This document shows, piece after piece, positions 1-7,973 of a stretch of 39,025 bases of DNA. The notes under the pieces are model-generated. The model did not search any database. It had not been told where the DNA came from and saw only the letters and a list, made by a program, of their open reading frames with translations. Location of the stretch: positions 1 through 39,025 of the forward strand of contig CAVJSS010000010.1 of the NCBI GenBank assembly GCA_963652335.1, read 5' to 3'. How positions within the stretch are numbered: the stretch's first letter is position 1; the number at the start of each line of letters is the position of its first letter. Source of the DNA: UBA4951 sp963652335 (GTDB taxonomy: Bacteria > Bacillota_I > Bacilli_A > RFN20 > CAG-826). A program made the position numbers and the translations under genes.

Positions 1-3
1 AAT

Positions 4-43
4 ACCCTTATAAAAGTTAGATGTTATCTCGCTTTATAAGGGT
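4..43 (+). terminator. Intrinsic terminator at the left edge
   Basis: An 11-bp perfect stem (4-14 with 33-43, ACCCTTATAAA and its complement) is followed on the plus strand by TTTTATT. It would end a plus-strand gene lying left of the window. On the minus strand the following tract is only TATT, so it may act more weakly as the terminator of the hydrolase gene that ends at 85. Confidence 0.7.
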
Positions 44-84
44 TTTTATTCTTTTGCAAGTCGGAAAGACAGGAAATATTACTA

Positions 85-1014
85 TCAATCTCTCAAAAAG
101 TCGAATATCGTCGACATCACTTTTTCATCTAATGTCGTAGCCTTATGAATATCCATCTTCAACGAATCGGAACAATTGATCGTCCCTATCCCGTGTTTTA
201 GGAGATCTCCAAGATAATTTTCAGCCTCATGGGTATACATGACTTGATGTTTCGATCCATGGACCATCACGTATTTGAATCTATCGTCATTGCCAAATTC
301 CTTATTTAGGACGTCTCCGTTGAATTCGTGAGGCACCAATGGATCCTCGCTTCCAACGATATATAGCAATTCCGCCTTGCTTTGACGAATCATCTTCCTT
401 GCGTCTATATCGGAATTTTTCCCTCCCATAAGCCTATTGGCCAAGGCGATTGGGATATAGGTGAGCTTTTTATGTTTTTGAGTCCTATTGACTATCGTGG
501 ACGATGGTTTCAAAAAACCGGCTAATGAAACGCATTTCTCGATTTTGTATTTAGGGTTTAAAGCCAGCATTGACTGATAACCGCCCCACGAATGTCCATA
601 GGCGAATCTTCTTAATCCCTTCGCTTCTTCATCGTTTTCTATCCATTCGAAGAATTTCCTTTGGGTTTCATATACCCGCCCCAAGGACTTTATCCCTTTT
701 CCTTCGGAGCGCATACAGCCAAGGCAATCATAGGCATAAACAAGATAACCTTCCTTGCATAACCTAGCTATTTCCATCATGTAGGCATTTCTTCCGGATC
801 CTATTCCGTGAAAGAGACAGACCAATGCCTTCGGCTTAACGCCTTCAACGAAATATTTGGATCCGTCTATCAGATATTTGCCATCAAAAAAGGAAAAGTT
901 CGTTTCTTTGATGCCTAAATTTTCTGGGCTGAAGTAAGGAAAGCTGGGATTTCCATCCCAGCGGTGATCCATTTTCTTTTTGAGCAATTTAACAGAAAGC
1001 AGCGTGCCGATCAT
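85..1014 (-). CDS. Alpha/beta hydrolase (serine esterase/lipase-like)
   Basis: This is a 309-residue cytosolic alpha/beta hydrolase of unknown substrate. The oxyanion-side HG lies at 69-70, the nucleophile elbow GHSWGG at 140-145 (Ser142), the likely acid Asp224 in GSEDPLVP, and the likely His256 in GSKHQ. All three catalytic residues are therefore in the expected order. There is no signal peptide or membrane segment. Its ATG overlaps the stop of the upstream GH3 glycosidase (ATGA, 1011-1014), so the two are translationally coupled. That pairing suggests a deacylating step on an acylated sugar or glycoside, but this is inference from context only. Other members of the fold are peptidases or lipases, which cannot be excluded. 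Confidence 0.85.
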   Translation of the reverse strand: MIGTLLSVKLLKKKMDHRWDGNPSFPYFSPENLGIKETNFSFFDGKYLIDGSKYFVEGVKPKALVCLFHGIGSGRNAYMMEIARLCKEGYLVYAYDCLGCMRSEGKGIKSLGRVYETQRKFFEWIENDEEAKGLRRFAYGHSWGGYQSMLALNPKYKIEKCVSLAGFLKPSSTIVNRTQKHKKLTYIPIALANRLMGGKNSDIDARKMIRQSKAELLYIVGSEDPLVPHEFNGDVLNKEFGNDDRFKYVMVHGSKHQVMYTHEAENYLGDLLKHGIGTINCSDSLKMDIHKATTLDEKVMSTIFDFLRD

Positions 1015-3419
1015 TTTCTCCGTCCCCCGATAAGATGGAATAATGCCGAAATGATATTACCATTTGCCAAATTGAGGCAAGACATCAATTTGTTTTCTTT
1101 GGCCCCATAATTGTTCAATAGACGGATAGGCATCTCGATTTTGTTGGCGGTCCATTGTTTTTGATGGGCTTTGGACAACGATGGATCCATTTGTTTTTGG
1201 AGTTCTTCGATTATCTTCTTACCGATCTTTTTTTCGGAAACGTTTTTCAACGTCGATTCGAAAGAAAAGGCGTCCCCATTATATAAGGATCTGTTTTTGA
1301 TTCGGTGCCCCAAAAGCTTTTCGAATTCGTTATCGCTTGGAATGAATAAGGATTTATTTGTGAAATAATAATACGAAGGAAGGGCTTCTTTATGAGGCTT
1401 CTTGAAATTGGATTTGATTGTTATCTTCCCAATAAGTTGTAGGCTATCGGATGATTTTCCTGCCAAGATATCATATTTCCCTTCTTCTACTTGCCATTGG
1501 TTGGTCTCGATATCGAAGTAAGCGAAATCCTTGTAAGACAAAGTCGTTTTTACTTGTTTCGTTTCCCCTTCGTCCAAATCCACTTTGATGAAATCCTTCA
1601 ATTCGACGATGGGCCTAAAAACATTTCCGCCCTTGCATGAAACGTAAAACTGCACCGTTTCTTTGACTTTTCTGCGGCTCATGTTGTAAACCTTCAAGGA
1701 GGCCTCGATTTTCTCGCCTTCGTTTAAGGCGTTTTTGTCTAAAGATGGCTCTTTGCAAACAATGCGGCTATAACTAAGCCCATGCCCAAATGGGAAAAGG
1801 ACATCCAGTCCAGCAGAAGCATAATATCTATATCCCACATAGATCGATTCTTTGTAAGGAGATGGGACTTTGTATATCGGATAGAAGCAAGACGATGGGA
1901 CGGATGAATAGGAAAGGGGCCATGTCTCCGGGAGACGGCCGGAAGGATTGACTCTGCCAATTAAGATACGATGCAAGGCTTTGGCCGACATTTCCCCGCC
2001 GAAATAGCAAATGACTATGGCTTTAGCCTCCTCAGCCATCGGCAATTCATATGGCGTCCCGGACACAACGACCAATATGACGTTTTTGTTGTGCTCATAG
2101 ATGTGCTTGAAGGTCGCTATCTGAGAAGCGGGCAAACGCATGTTCTGACGATCGTATTCTTCGGATTCGTCGTAAGGAAGACTGCCGACGACATAAACCA
2201 CGTTTTTGCATCTGGAGGCTAATTCTTCGGCATCGATCATCAATCTTTCAGCTTCCGATTGGCTAACGTTTTCCTTCAAAGAATATCCAGGTGCGTAAGC
2301 TAGAGAATGGCCGGATTCGTTGCAATATTTGGATATTTCCCTAAGCAATGAGTCAGAGAGCTTCGGATTGACGCTGTTTTCGCATTTTCCGGATATTTGA
2401 AACGTCTCCGCCAAAGCTCCGATTACGCAAGTGTCTTTATAAGAGCGAAGAGGCAAGATGCCATCGCTGTTTTTGGCTAAAACAATGCTTTCTTCGGCCA
2501 CTTCTTCAAGGATGTTATATTGATCTTCGTCGCTTATGGCCGCCATTTTTGGTCTTTCCTTGGCTTTCAAAGCCAAAGTCAAAATCCTTTTGGCCGAATC
2601 ATCGACCTTGTCGCTGTCTAGTTTTTTCTTTTTCAAAGCGCAGAGCAAATCCCCGCTTCGTTTGACGAAGCAAGGCATCTCCAAGTCGATTCCCGAATTA
2701 TGGCTCAATATAGGGCTTGGGCAGGCGTTCCAGTCAGACACAACCACACCTCTGAATTTCATTTCTTTTTTCAATATGTCGTTAAGCAAATGCGGATTAT
2801 TGCTGCAATCGGTTCCGTTTATTTTGTTATAAGCGGTCATGACCATCCATGGATCGCTTTCTTTTATCCCGATTTCAAAGGCTTTCAGATATATTTCTTT
2901 TAATGCCCTCATATCCACTTGGGCATCCATATGGGCGAAGGAAGTCATCTGGTTTGAGCAAACGAAATCTTTAAAGCAAGCTCCAACGCCTTCCGATTGG
3001 ATGCCTAAAGCGAAAGCTGCGCCGATCTTCCCAGTCAATATAGGGTCTTCTGAATACAAATTGAAATTAGCGCCGTTCAAAGGGTTCCTTTTTATTCCAA
3101 GCGACGGAGCCAAAATCACATCGGTATTGGCTTTGATTGCTTCATAGGCCAACGCTTTGCCTAAATCGGTGGCAAGGGTTTTGTTCCAAGTTGAAGCCAA
3201 AGCAACGGAGGAAGGAAAGCAAAGAGATTTCAGATCGCAATTGAGTGCGATGCCATTCGATCCATCACGCATCGAAAAAGAAGGAACGTCGTATTTAGGA
3301 AGTTTGTTGCTTAGGTGTGCGCCGTTTCCATAAAGCAAAGTCACCTTCTCCTTTTTTTTCAAGAGTTTGAGCAATTCTTCGGCGTTGGCGCTTTCCTTTT
3401 TCCATTTGTTTTTTTTCAT
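1011..3419 (-). CDS. Glycoside hydrolase family 3 (beta-glucosidase-like), cytosolic
   Basis: This 802-residue protein has the full GH3 layout: a TIM-barrel domain (about 1-290) with RDG at 51-53 and the nucleophile Asp229 in VVVSDWNA; an alpha/beta sandwich domain (about 310-510) with Glu/Asp-rich SEEYDR at 420-425 near the usual acid/base; and a fibronectin-III-like domain after FPFGHGLSYS (543-552). A roughly 130-residue tail follows. It probably removes beta-linked sugars from imported oligosaccharides or glycosides. No signal peptide is present. The usual Lys-His substrate-binding pair appears as Lys150-Asp151, which may shift specificity. The start has a good Shine-Dalgarno sequence (AAGGAAG, 6 bases upstream). 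The hydrolase gene follows in the same operon. The exact sugar cannot be read from sequence. Confidence 0.92.
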   Translation of the reverse strand: MKKNKWKKESANAEELLKLLKKKEKVTLLYGNGAHLSNKLPKYDVPSFSMRDGSNGIALNCDLKSLCFPSSVALASTWNKTLATDLGKALAYEAIKANTDVILAPSLGIKRNPLNGANFNLYSEDPILTGKIGAAFALGIQSEGVGACFKDFVCSNQMTSFAHMDAQVDMRALKEIYLKAFEIGIKESDPWMVMTAYNKINGTDCSNNPHLLNDILKKEMKFRGVVVSDWNACPSPILSHNSGIDLEMPCFVKRSGDLLCALKKKKLDSDKVDDSAKRILTLALKAKERPKMAAISDEDQYNILEEVAEESIVLAKNSDGILPLRSYKDTCVIGALAETFQISGKCENSVNPKLSDSLLREISKYCNESGHSLAYAPGYSLKENVSQSEAERLMIDAEELASRCKNVVYVVGSLPYDESEEYDRQNMRLPASQIATFKHIYEHNKNVILVVVSGTPYELPMAEEAKAIVICYFGGEMSAKALHRILIGRVNPSGRLPETWPLSYSSVPSSCFYPIYKVPSPYKESIYVGYRYYASAGLDVLFPFGHGLSYSRIVCKEPSLDKNALNEGEKIEASLKVYNMSRRKVKETVQFYVSCKGGNVFRPIVELKDFIKVDLDEGETKQVKTTLSYKDFAYFDIETNQWQVEEGKYDILAGKSSDSLQLIGKITIKSNFKKPHKEALPSYYYFTNKSLFIPSDNEFEKLLGHRIKNRSLYNGDAFSFESTLKNVSEKKIGKKIIEELQKQMDPSLSKAHQKQWTANKIEMPIRLLNNYGAKENKLMSCLNLANGNIISALFHLIGGRRK

Positions 3420-3495
3420 CGTTTTCTTCCTTGACGTGTTCTTTCCCCAAAGAATGATAATAGGCTGATTTCATAATGAAAATCACGCTTATTCG

Positions 3496-3524
3496 ATAAT
3501 ACTCTCATGAAGCGGATTTTGGAA
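3496..3524 (-). promoter_or_regulatory. Promoter of the GH3-hydrolase operon
   Basis: On the minus strand TTCCAA (3524-3519) and TATTAT (3501-3496) are separated by 17 bases and lie about 75 bases before the GH3 start. The -35 falls inside the palindrome described next. Confidence 0.5.
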
Positions 3525-3536
3525 TTGATTCCAAAA
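3517..3536. promoter_or_regulatory. Palindromic candidate operator over the GH3 promoter
   Basis: There is a perfect inverted repeat with 9-bp arms (3517-3525 and 3528-3536) and a 2-base centre; its core is TTGGAATTGATTCCAA. It has no following T-run and covers the presumed -35 box, so it fits an operator for a dimeric repressor, possibly sugar-responsive. No regulator gene is visible next to it. Confidence 0.5.
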
Positions 3537-3577
3537 AGCAAACCAAGGGGTAATCAATCTCGATAAGCAAAAGAAAA

Positions 3578-3594
3578 CCGTCCCTTAAGGACGG
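3578..3594 (-). terminator. Terminator after tRNA-Ala
   Basis: CCGTCC pairs with GGACGG around a 5-base loop, and the minus strand continues with TTTTCTTTTG. It ends the tRNA-Ala transcript. Confidence 0.75.
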
Positions 3595-3607
3595 CGTTTT
3601 GTAAGTT

Positions 3608-3683
3608 TGGTGGAGCGTAAGAGGATCGAACTCTCGACCTCCTCCATGCCATGGAGGCGCTCTCCCAGCTGAGCTAACGCCCC
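3608..3683 (-). tRNA. tRNA-Ala (anticodon GGC)
   Basis: On the minus strand a 76-base cloverleaf with encoded CCA can be folded. The acceptor stem is GGGGCGU/ACGCUCC with one G-U pair, the anticodon stem CCUCC/GGAGG has loop AUGGCAU, and the T arm has GUUCGAUCC. The anticodon GGC reads GCC and GCU alanine codons. Confidence 0.95.
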
Positions 3684-3707
3684 AAACTTGCGCTTAGCGC
3701 ATTGAAA

Positions 3708-3736
3708 AATATATTCATCAGACAAACGCTTGTCAA
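3708..3736 (-). promoter_or_regulatory. Promoter of tRNA-Ala
   Basis: TTGACA (3736-3731), a 17-base spacer and TATATT (3713-3708) lie about 25 bases upstream of the mature tRNA 5' end. This is a near-consensus sigma-A type promoter. Confidence 0.85.
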
Positions 3737-3761
3737 GAAAATGATATCCAAACGATTGAAA

Positions 3762-3782
3762 AAGGCCCAGCATTTGGGCCTT
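3762..3782 (-). terminator. Terminator after tRNA-Arg
   Basis: A 7-bp stem AAGGCCC/GGGCCTT with a 7-base loop is followed on the minus strand by further T residues (TTTTTC in total). It separates tRNA-Arg from the tRNA-Ala promoter. Confidence 0.8.
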
Positions 3783-3793
3783 GGATGATTAAT

Positions 3794-3870
3794 TGGCGTC
3801 GCCGAGCCGATTCGAACGGCTGACCTACTGCTTAGGAGGCAGTTGCTCTATCCAGCTGAGCTACGGCGAC
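3794..3870 (-). tRNA. tRNA-Arg (anticodon CCT)
   Basis: On the minus strand a 77-base cloverleaf with encoded CCA can be folded. The acceptor stem is GUCGCCG/CGGCGAC, the anticodon stem ACUGC/GCAGU has loop CUCCUAA, and the T arm has GUUCGAAUC. The anticodon CCU reads AGG. It lies 28 bases after the MgtC-family gene and has no obvious promoter of its own, so it may be processed from that transcript. Confidence 0.95.
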
Positions 3871-3898
3871 ATCGCCTCCTAAGAGGTTAACTCAATGA

Positions 3899-4675
3899 TC
3901 AACGATTGTCGATTGGAAGAATGCTGGTCAAAGTCATTCTTGAATCGATAATAGACATTATTTCGTTTTTGTCCAGTTTTCTCTTATCCAATGCGGTAAC
4001 GGTAAAAGCTATTTGCAGGGAGCTCCTGCCATCGCTTCCCTCGACAAGCTGCGAATTTATTCTCGATAATTCCCAACCTTCGTCTTCGGCTATTTTATTC
4101 AAGGTAGTCAACAAAGGCTGCTCAGCCGGTCCAGAAAGGATGAACATTGGGGAGACAGAGGCTATTTTTTCCTCGGCTTTCCTAAAATAAGTCAAAATGA
4201 AGAGGATAAATACGGTAGCTAGGACAGCGATGATGAAATTCATCGAACCACACGCAAGGCCGACGGCCATGGTCGCCCAAATCGAAGAGGCGGTCGTTAG
4301 CCCAGTAACGCTAGCGCGGTTATGAATAATGGCACCTGCGCCCAAAAAACCGATGCCAGCTATGACTTGAGCCGCCAAACGAGCAGCGTCGCGTTGAGAA
4401 TCCGAAAGTGGGAAACCATAGATTGAAATAATCATGATGATACAAGAGCCAAGTCCGACCAATAAGTGAGTACGGAGACCGGCGCTTCTTCTGCGTTTTT
4501 CCCTTTCCATGCCAATCAAGCCCGTCAAAAGGGCGCATAAAGCGACGGCAATCAAGCATAGAACGAAGTTGCCATAGCTCCAAGTTCCCTCAGGAAGAGG
4601 GGTCGTGGAGAAATTGTTATTGAACCATTCGGCAATCTTTTGGTCGATAGTCACTATGTTGCCTAAAATAACCAT
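3899..4675 (-). CDS. MgtC/SapB-family membrane protein
   Basis: This 258-residue membrane protein has several transmembrane helices in its first two thirds and a soluble C-terminal domain of the ACT-like kind (about 165-258). The family signatures are visible: GLIGMEREKRRRSAGLRTH, then GAGAIIHN and the Gly/Ala-rich VTGLTTASSIWATMAVGLA. MgtC relatives are linked to growth at low magnesium and to modulation of the membrane ATPase; the function here is unknown. I chose the ATG at 4675. A longer reading from a TTG at 4690 would overlap the Shine-Dalgarno GGAGG, which is correctly placed 8 bases before this ATG. A TATAAT box lies upstream. It is divergent from the hydrolase gene at 4797. Confidence 0.9.
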   Translation of the reverse strand: MVILGNIVTIDQKIAEWFNNNFSTTPLPEGTWSYGNFVLCLIAVALCALLTGLIGMEREKRRRSAGLRTHLLVGLGSCIIMIISIYGFPLSDSQRDAARLAAQVIAGIGFLGAGAIIHNRASVTGLTTASSIWATMAVGLACGSMNFIIAVLATVFILFILTYFRKAEEKIASVSPMFILSGPAEQPLLTTLNKIAEDEGWELSRINSQLVEGSDGRSSLQIAFTVTALDKRKLDKNEIMSIIDSRMTLTSILPIDNR

Positions 4676-4703
4676 ATAAATATCCTCCAAAGCACCTTAA
4701 TGC

Positions 4704-4709
4704 ATTATA
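4704..4709 (-). promoter_or_regulatory. -10 box of the MgtC-family gene
   Basis: A consensus TATAAT on the minus strand lies about 28 bases before the chosen ATG, leaving a leader of about 20 bases that carries the GGAGG. No good -35 box is seen. Confidence 0.55.
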
Positions 4710-4732
4710 CTATGAAAGCCATAAATATGCGG

Positions 4733-4746
4733 TTTTCTTAAGAAAA
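4733..4746. promoter_or_regulatory. 14-bp palindrome between divergent genes
   Basis: TTTTCTTAAGAAAA is a perfect palindrome between the divergent MgtC-family and hydrolase genes. It could be an operator serving both, but it is AT-rich and could arise by chance. Confidence 0.3.
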
Positions 4747-4784
4747 AAGCGGTCTCATTTATGCGCTTAAGCCAAATTTAGAGT

Positions 4785-4790
4785 TATTAT
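4785..4790 (+). promoter_or_regulatory. -10 box of the 4797 hydrolase, leaderless arrangement
   Basis: TATTAT ends 6 bases before the ATG. There is no Shine-Dalgarno sequence. Transcription would start at or next to the A of the ATG. Confidence 0.5.
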
Positions 4791-4796
4791 TCAGTC

Positions 4797-5705
4797 ATGA
4801 AACATTACGTAAAGCGTTTTATCGAACTTGAGCAAGCCAACGAAAGGGTCGCTTATTTAGATGTCGGAAAGTCTGAAAAAGTCATATTGCTGATCCATGG
4901 CAACCAATCAAGTTCGATCCATTACACCCCGCTCATAGAATTACTGGAATGCGATTATAGAGTAGTCGTCCCAGACATGAGAGGTTATGGCGATACCACA
5001 TATAATCAAAGGCCTTTTAGGCACGTCCACGAATGGAGTGAGCTGATCGAAGAGTTTTGCGATTCGTTGAATCTAAAGCCTGAGGCCGTGGCCGGCTGGT
5101 CAACAGGTGGGGCAGCTGCGATGGATTTGGCCGCGGATCGACCGGATATCGTCAAGAAACTAATCTTGATCGATCCTTTGTCATTTAGAGGCCATCCCTA
5201 TTTCAAACGGGATGAAAGCGGAAAAACAATTTACGGAGCCACTTATTCATCGCAAGAAGAAATGGCTAATGATACGCCATTGAAAATAACCGGAATATGG
5301 GCGGAAAACAACGATTTCAAACATATGGGTGCCATGTGGGACAAACTTATTTATTCAGCCGACCATCATCCAAACAAAGAAGATCATTTGATCTATCTAA
5401 AAGAAACCTGCAAGCAAAGATGCATGCCTGAATCATATTGGGCTTTATCGACTTTCAATATATCCAATGCCCCAAGCCTATATGCGCCTGGAAACGGCAA
5501 AATAAGCAAAATAAAGCAACCTGTCCTTCTATTTTGGGGAAAGCATGATTTAGCTATCCCATGGTTCTACCAACATGAAAATTACGATTATTTTAGAACT
5601 AGAGATCCGGGCAAATTCACTTATGTTGAACTCGATTCTGGACATAGCCCGATTTCCGATCAGCCCAAAGCGATGGCGGAAGCAATAAAAGAATTTTTAA
5701 AATAA
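4797..5705 (+). CDS. Alpha/beta hydrolase
   Basis: This 302-residue alpha/beta hydrolase has HGN at 34-36, the nucleophile elbow GWSTGG at 100-105 (Ser102), the likely acid Asp251 (GKHDLAIP) and His283 (DSGHSP). The DMRGYGDT stretch near 60-67 is typical of the epoxide hydrolase, haloperoxidase and esterase branch of the fold. No signal peptide is present. The substrate is not predictable. It is not closely similar to the hydrolase at 85-1014. The start lacks a Shine-Dalgarno sequence and has a -10-like box just upstream, which suggests a leaderless mRNA. It converges with the PPTase gene, with only 25 bases between the stop codons and no clear terminator. Confidence 0.88.
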   Translation: MKHYVKRFIELEQANERVAYLDVGKSEKVILLIHGNQSSSIHYTPLIELLECDYRVVVPDMRGYGDTTYNQRPFRHVHEWSELIEEFCDSLNLKPEAVAGWSTGGAAAMDLAADRPDIVKKLILIDPLSFRGHPYFKRDESGKTIYGATYSSQEEMANDTPLKITGIWAENNDFKHMGAMWDKLIYSADHHPNKEDHLIYLKETCKQRCMPESYWALSTFNISNAPSLYAPGNGKISKIKQPVLLFWGKHDLAIPWFYQHENYDYFRTRDPGKFTYVELDSGHSPISDQPKAMAEAIKEFLK

Positions 5706-5730
5706 AGCGGATACATACTGCACAATTTAG

Positions 5731-6345
5731 TTATAAGGTTATTCTTATTGGAGTTTTAAAATCAGAACAAGTTTTGGAATAAACGGAGATCAAATAATTA
5801 TCATCTAAAACGAAATGCTTTAGATGGTTTTCGGCAAAAAGAGTCGTTTCAAAAGAATCAAGCGGAATTGATAATCCATTGCCTAAGGCTTTGACATAAG
5901 CTTCCTTTGATGTCCATATTTGATAAAAAGCTTGATCTTTTCTGTTTGAATCATTGATGAATCTGCGGTCCAAATCAGTGAACATCCGCTCTATTTTCGA
6001 ATTGTGTGGCACCATTTTTTCAATATCTATTCCAACGTCGTCAAGACTAAGCGCGACAACGCAAAACCCTTTCGAATGGCTTATTGAAAATTGATATGGA
6101 CAATACTTTAAAAAGGACTTTCCCTTTTCTCCAATCGAATATTCATAGTCATCGATATTGATGGAATTAAGTTTTAACGCTTCCTTCAATAGCAAATAAG
6201 CCGAAACCGATGCGTTTTTATTTTTTTGTTGAGATAATTTGGCTATCGATTCTCTTTTCTTAAAAGGGACGGAAGCAAGACAATGTTCATAGTCATCCGG
6301 TTGAAATTCCTTGATTTTCGAATAATAGATAACGACTTTGTTCAT
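5731..6345 (-). CDS. 4'-phosphopantetheinyl transferase, Sfp type
   Basis: This 204-residue enzyme would move the phosphopantetheine arm of coenzyme A onto a serine of an acyl or peptidyl carrier protein. Both family motifs are visible: VGIDIEK (Asp and Glu bind magnesium) and WTSKEAYVKALGNGL (the WxxKEAxxK motif), about 50 residues apart. Length fits the Sfp/AcpT branch rather than the shorter AcpS. No carrier protein or NRPS/PKS gene is in the window, so it may serve the fatty-acid carrier protein or a pathway elsewhere. The start has no Shine-Dalgarno sequence; a TAGAAT box ends 6 bases before the ATG. It is divergent from the small repeat protein. Confidence 0.9.
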   Translation of the reverse strand: MNKVVIYYSKIKEFQPDDYEHCLASVPFKKRESIAKLSQQKNKNASVSAYLLLKEALKLNSINIDDYEYSIGEKGKSFLKYCPYQFSISHSKGFCVVALSLDDVGIDIEKMVPHNSKIERMFTDLDRRFINDSNRKDQAFYQIWTSKEAYVKALGNGLSIPLDSFETTLFAENHLKHFVLDDNYLISVYSKTCSDFKTPIRITL

Positions 6346-6351
6346 GTTGAT

Positions 6352-6357
6352 ATTCTA
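6352..6357 (-). promoter_or_regulatory. -10 box of the PPTase gene, leaderless arrangement
   Basis: TAGAAT (5 of 6 consensus) ends 6 bases before the ATG on the minus strand. No Shine-Dalgarno sequence and no good -35 are seen. Confidence 0.5.
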
Positions 6358-6393
6358 TATCATCATGGTAAAAATAAGTTAGGAGGTTTGCTT

Positions 6394-6585
6394 ATGAGAG
6401 AAACTATAAGAAATTTCCAAGGTCAAATAATCGGCTTTATCGATACCGATTCATCAGGAAACAAAACAATCAGAAATTTCGGCGGTCAAATACTTGGGTT
6501 TTACAAAGCCGACCGCAACTGCACCACAAACTTCGGCGGACAAATCCTTTATTTCGGCGACATGTCCTCCTCTCTTTTGAAATAA
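6394..6585 (+). CDS. Small three-repeat protein, function unknown
   Basis: This 63-residue protein consists almost wholly of three copies of one unit: TIRNFQGQIIGF (4-15), TIRNFGGQILGF (25-36) and TTNFGGQILYF (44-54), joined by short polar linkers. The alternating hydrophobic pattern and the Gly-Gly turns suggest a small beta-repeat fold. It recalls small Firmicutes proteins built from RDFYGRILG-like repeats and possibly the 'beta-flower' type of domain, but I cannot confirm this. The start is supported by a strong AGGAGG 7-8 bases upstream, so the gene is very likely translated. A longer reading of this frame begins inside the PPTase promoter region and is not supported. No function is assigned. 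Confidence 0.75.
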   Translation: MRETIRNFQGQIIGFIDTDSSGNKTIRNFGGQILGFYKADRNCTTNFGGQILYFGDMSSSLLK

Positions 6586-6641
6586 TCTTTAAGCTAAAAA
6601 GGTCACTTGGCGCTTTAAATGGTGTTATGCTTTAACGCGCT

Positions 6642-7947
6642 ATGTTATGGGCGGCTTTATCAATCGTTGTTGTTTCGGTTCTTGGGATGATTTTTTGCGT
6701 GTCGTTATGTCCTGTCGTCAAAATAAAAGGTCATGGCTTCCAAACTTTTTACTGGGCTCCATTGATAGGAGCCATTATTTTATTATCCTCGACCTTGACT
6801 GATTTCAACGCCTTTTTAAAAGGATTGGTGACAAACGATGGCATCAATCCATTGCAGATACTTGGCCTATTCTTTTCCATGGTGTTTATATCCGAGGTGT
6901 TAGACGAAGTTAATTTTTTTTAATTATTTGGCTTCCAAAGCAGCAGCGAAAGCAAAAGGGAAACAAATAAGTTTTTTCTTCATTCTGATTCTTTTGACTT
7001 CCATTCTGACGCTATTTACTTCGAATGATGTGATAATCATTACGTTCACGCCGTTCATTCTTCACTTTTGCAAAAGATCGAAAATAGATCCTTGGTCATA
7101 TTTGATTGCCGAATTCGTTTCAGCCAACACGATTTCAATGGTGTTTTTGATTGGCAATCCCACCAATGTTTATTTAGCATCATCGTTTAATGTTTCTTTC
7201 GCTGATTACTTCTTTATTATGTGGCTGCCTTCTCTATTCGCCTTCGTAAGCAGTACCGCGATTATGTATTTAATCTTCAGAAAGAAGCTCAAGGATCCGA
7301 TAGAATCATCTTCCGAAACGTCAGCGATCAAAGACAAGCCTATTTTCATTGCTGCGGTATCTCTCCTAGGCACAACCGTAGCAATGATGGTCATTTCATC
7401 TTTCATCAATATCCCATTATGGATCATATGTGTCTTTGCAGCGGGTCTCCTTTTGCTTTTCATTATCTTTTATGGGATTAAAGACAGGACTCACTACAAA
7501 TATTTGGCATCTTCCATAAAACGTCTTCCTTTCGGATTGATTCCATTGTTGCTTTCGATGTTCGTTATTGTCTTAACTTTAAAACAGTATGGGGTAACGG
7601 AGAAGTCTGCCACGCTTTTAAATACTGATTATCCAATATTAAGTTTTGGCATTACAGCGTTTATCGGGGCCAATATAATAAACAATATACCTTTAAGCGT
7701 CTTGTTTTCCGATATTCTTAAATTTATTCCTTTTTCAAATGGGGCGTTATATTCAACGATCATCGCCACCAACATCGCTGCATATTTGACTCCTTTGGGC
7801 GCTTTGGCAGGCATTATGTGGATGGGAATAATCAAGAAGGATGGCTTAAAATTCAGCTTCCTCGATTTTATCAAATATGGATTGGCAATATCGATTCCCA
7901 CGTTCGCGATGTCATTATTTGGTCTGTGGATTAGGTTGCTATTTTGA
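6642..7947 (+). pseudogene. ArsB/NhaD-like ion transporter, frameshifted
   Basis: Two adjacent frames together encode one membrane protein of about 434 residues, the usual size of the ArsB/NhaD ion transporter superfamily. The first part (6642-6923) ends ISEVLDEVNFF-stop. The second resumes ASKAAAKAKGKQISFFFILI and carries the conserved-looking TSNDVIIITFTPFI, GNPTN and IGANIINNIPLSVLF segments. Removing one T from the T8 run at 6914-6921 joins them exactly as VNFFNYLASK. About ten to twelve hydrophobic segments are visible. It may move arsenite, sodium or another ion or a carboxylate; the substrate is not determinable. It could be a recent pseudogene, a slippage-controlled gene, or a base-call error. 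The start lacks a Shine-Dalgarno sequence. Confidence 0.8.
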
Positions 7948-7973
7948 CTTATGAACATCAGCATCAAATAATA

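Noticed and set aside
3585..3773. 62-codon minus-strand frame across tRNA-Ala
   Set aside because: It is a translation of the tRNA itself (GALAQLGERLHGMEEVESSILLRS is the typical false peptide in such cases); no ribosome-binding site.
4676..4690. TTG start for the MgtC-family gene
   Set aside because: The codon overlaps the GGAGG that serves the ATG at 4675.
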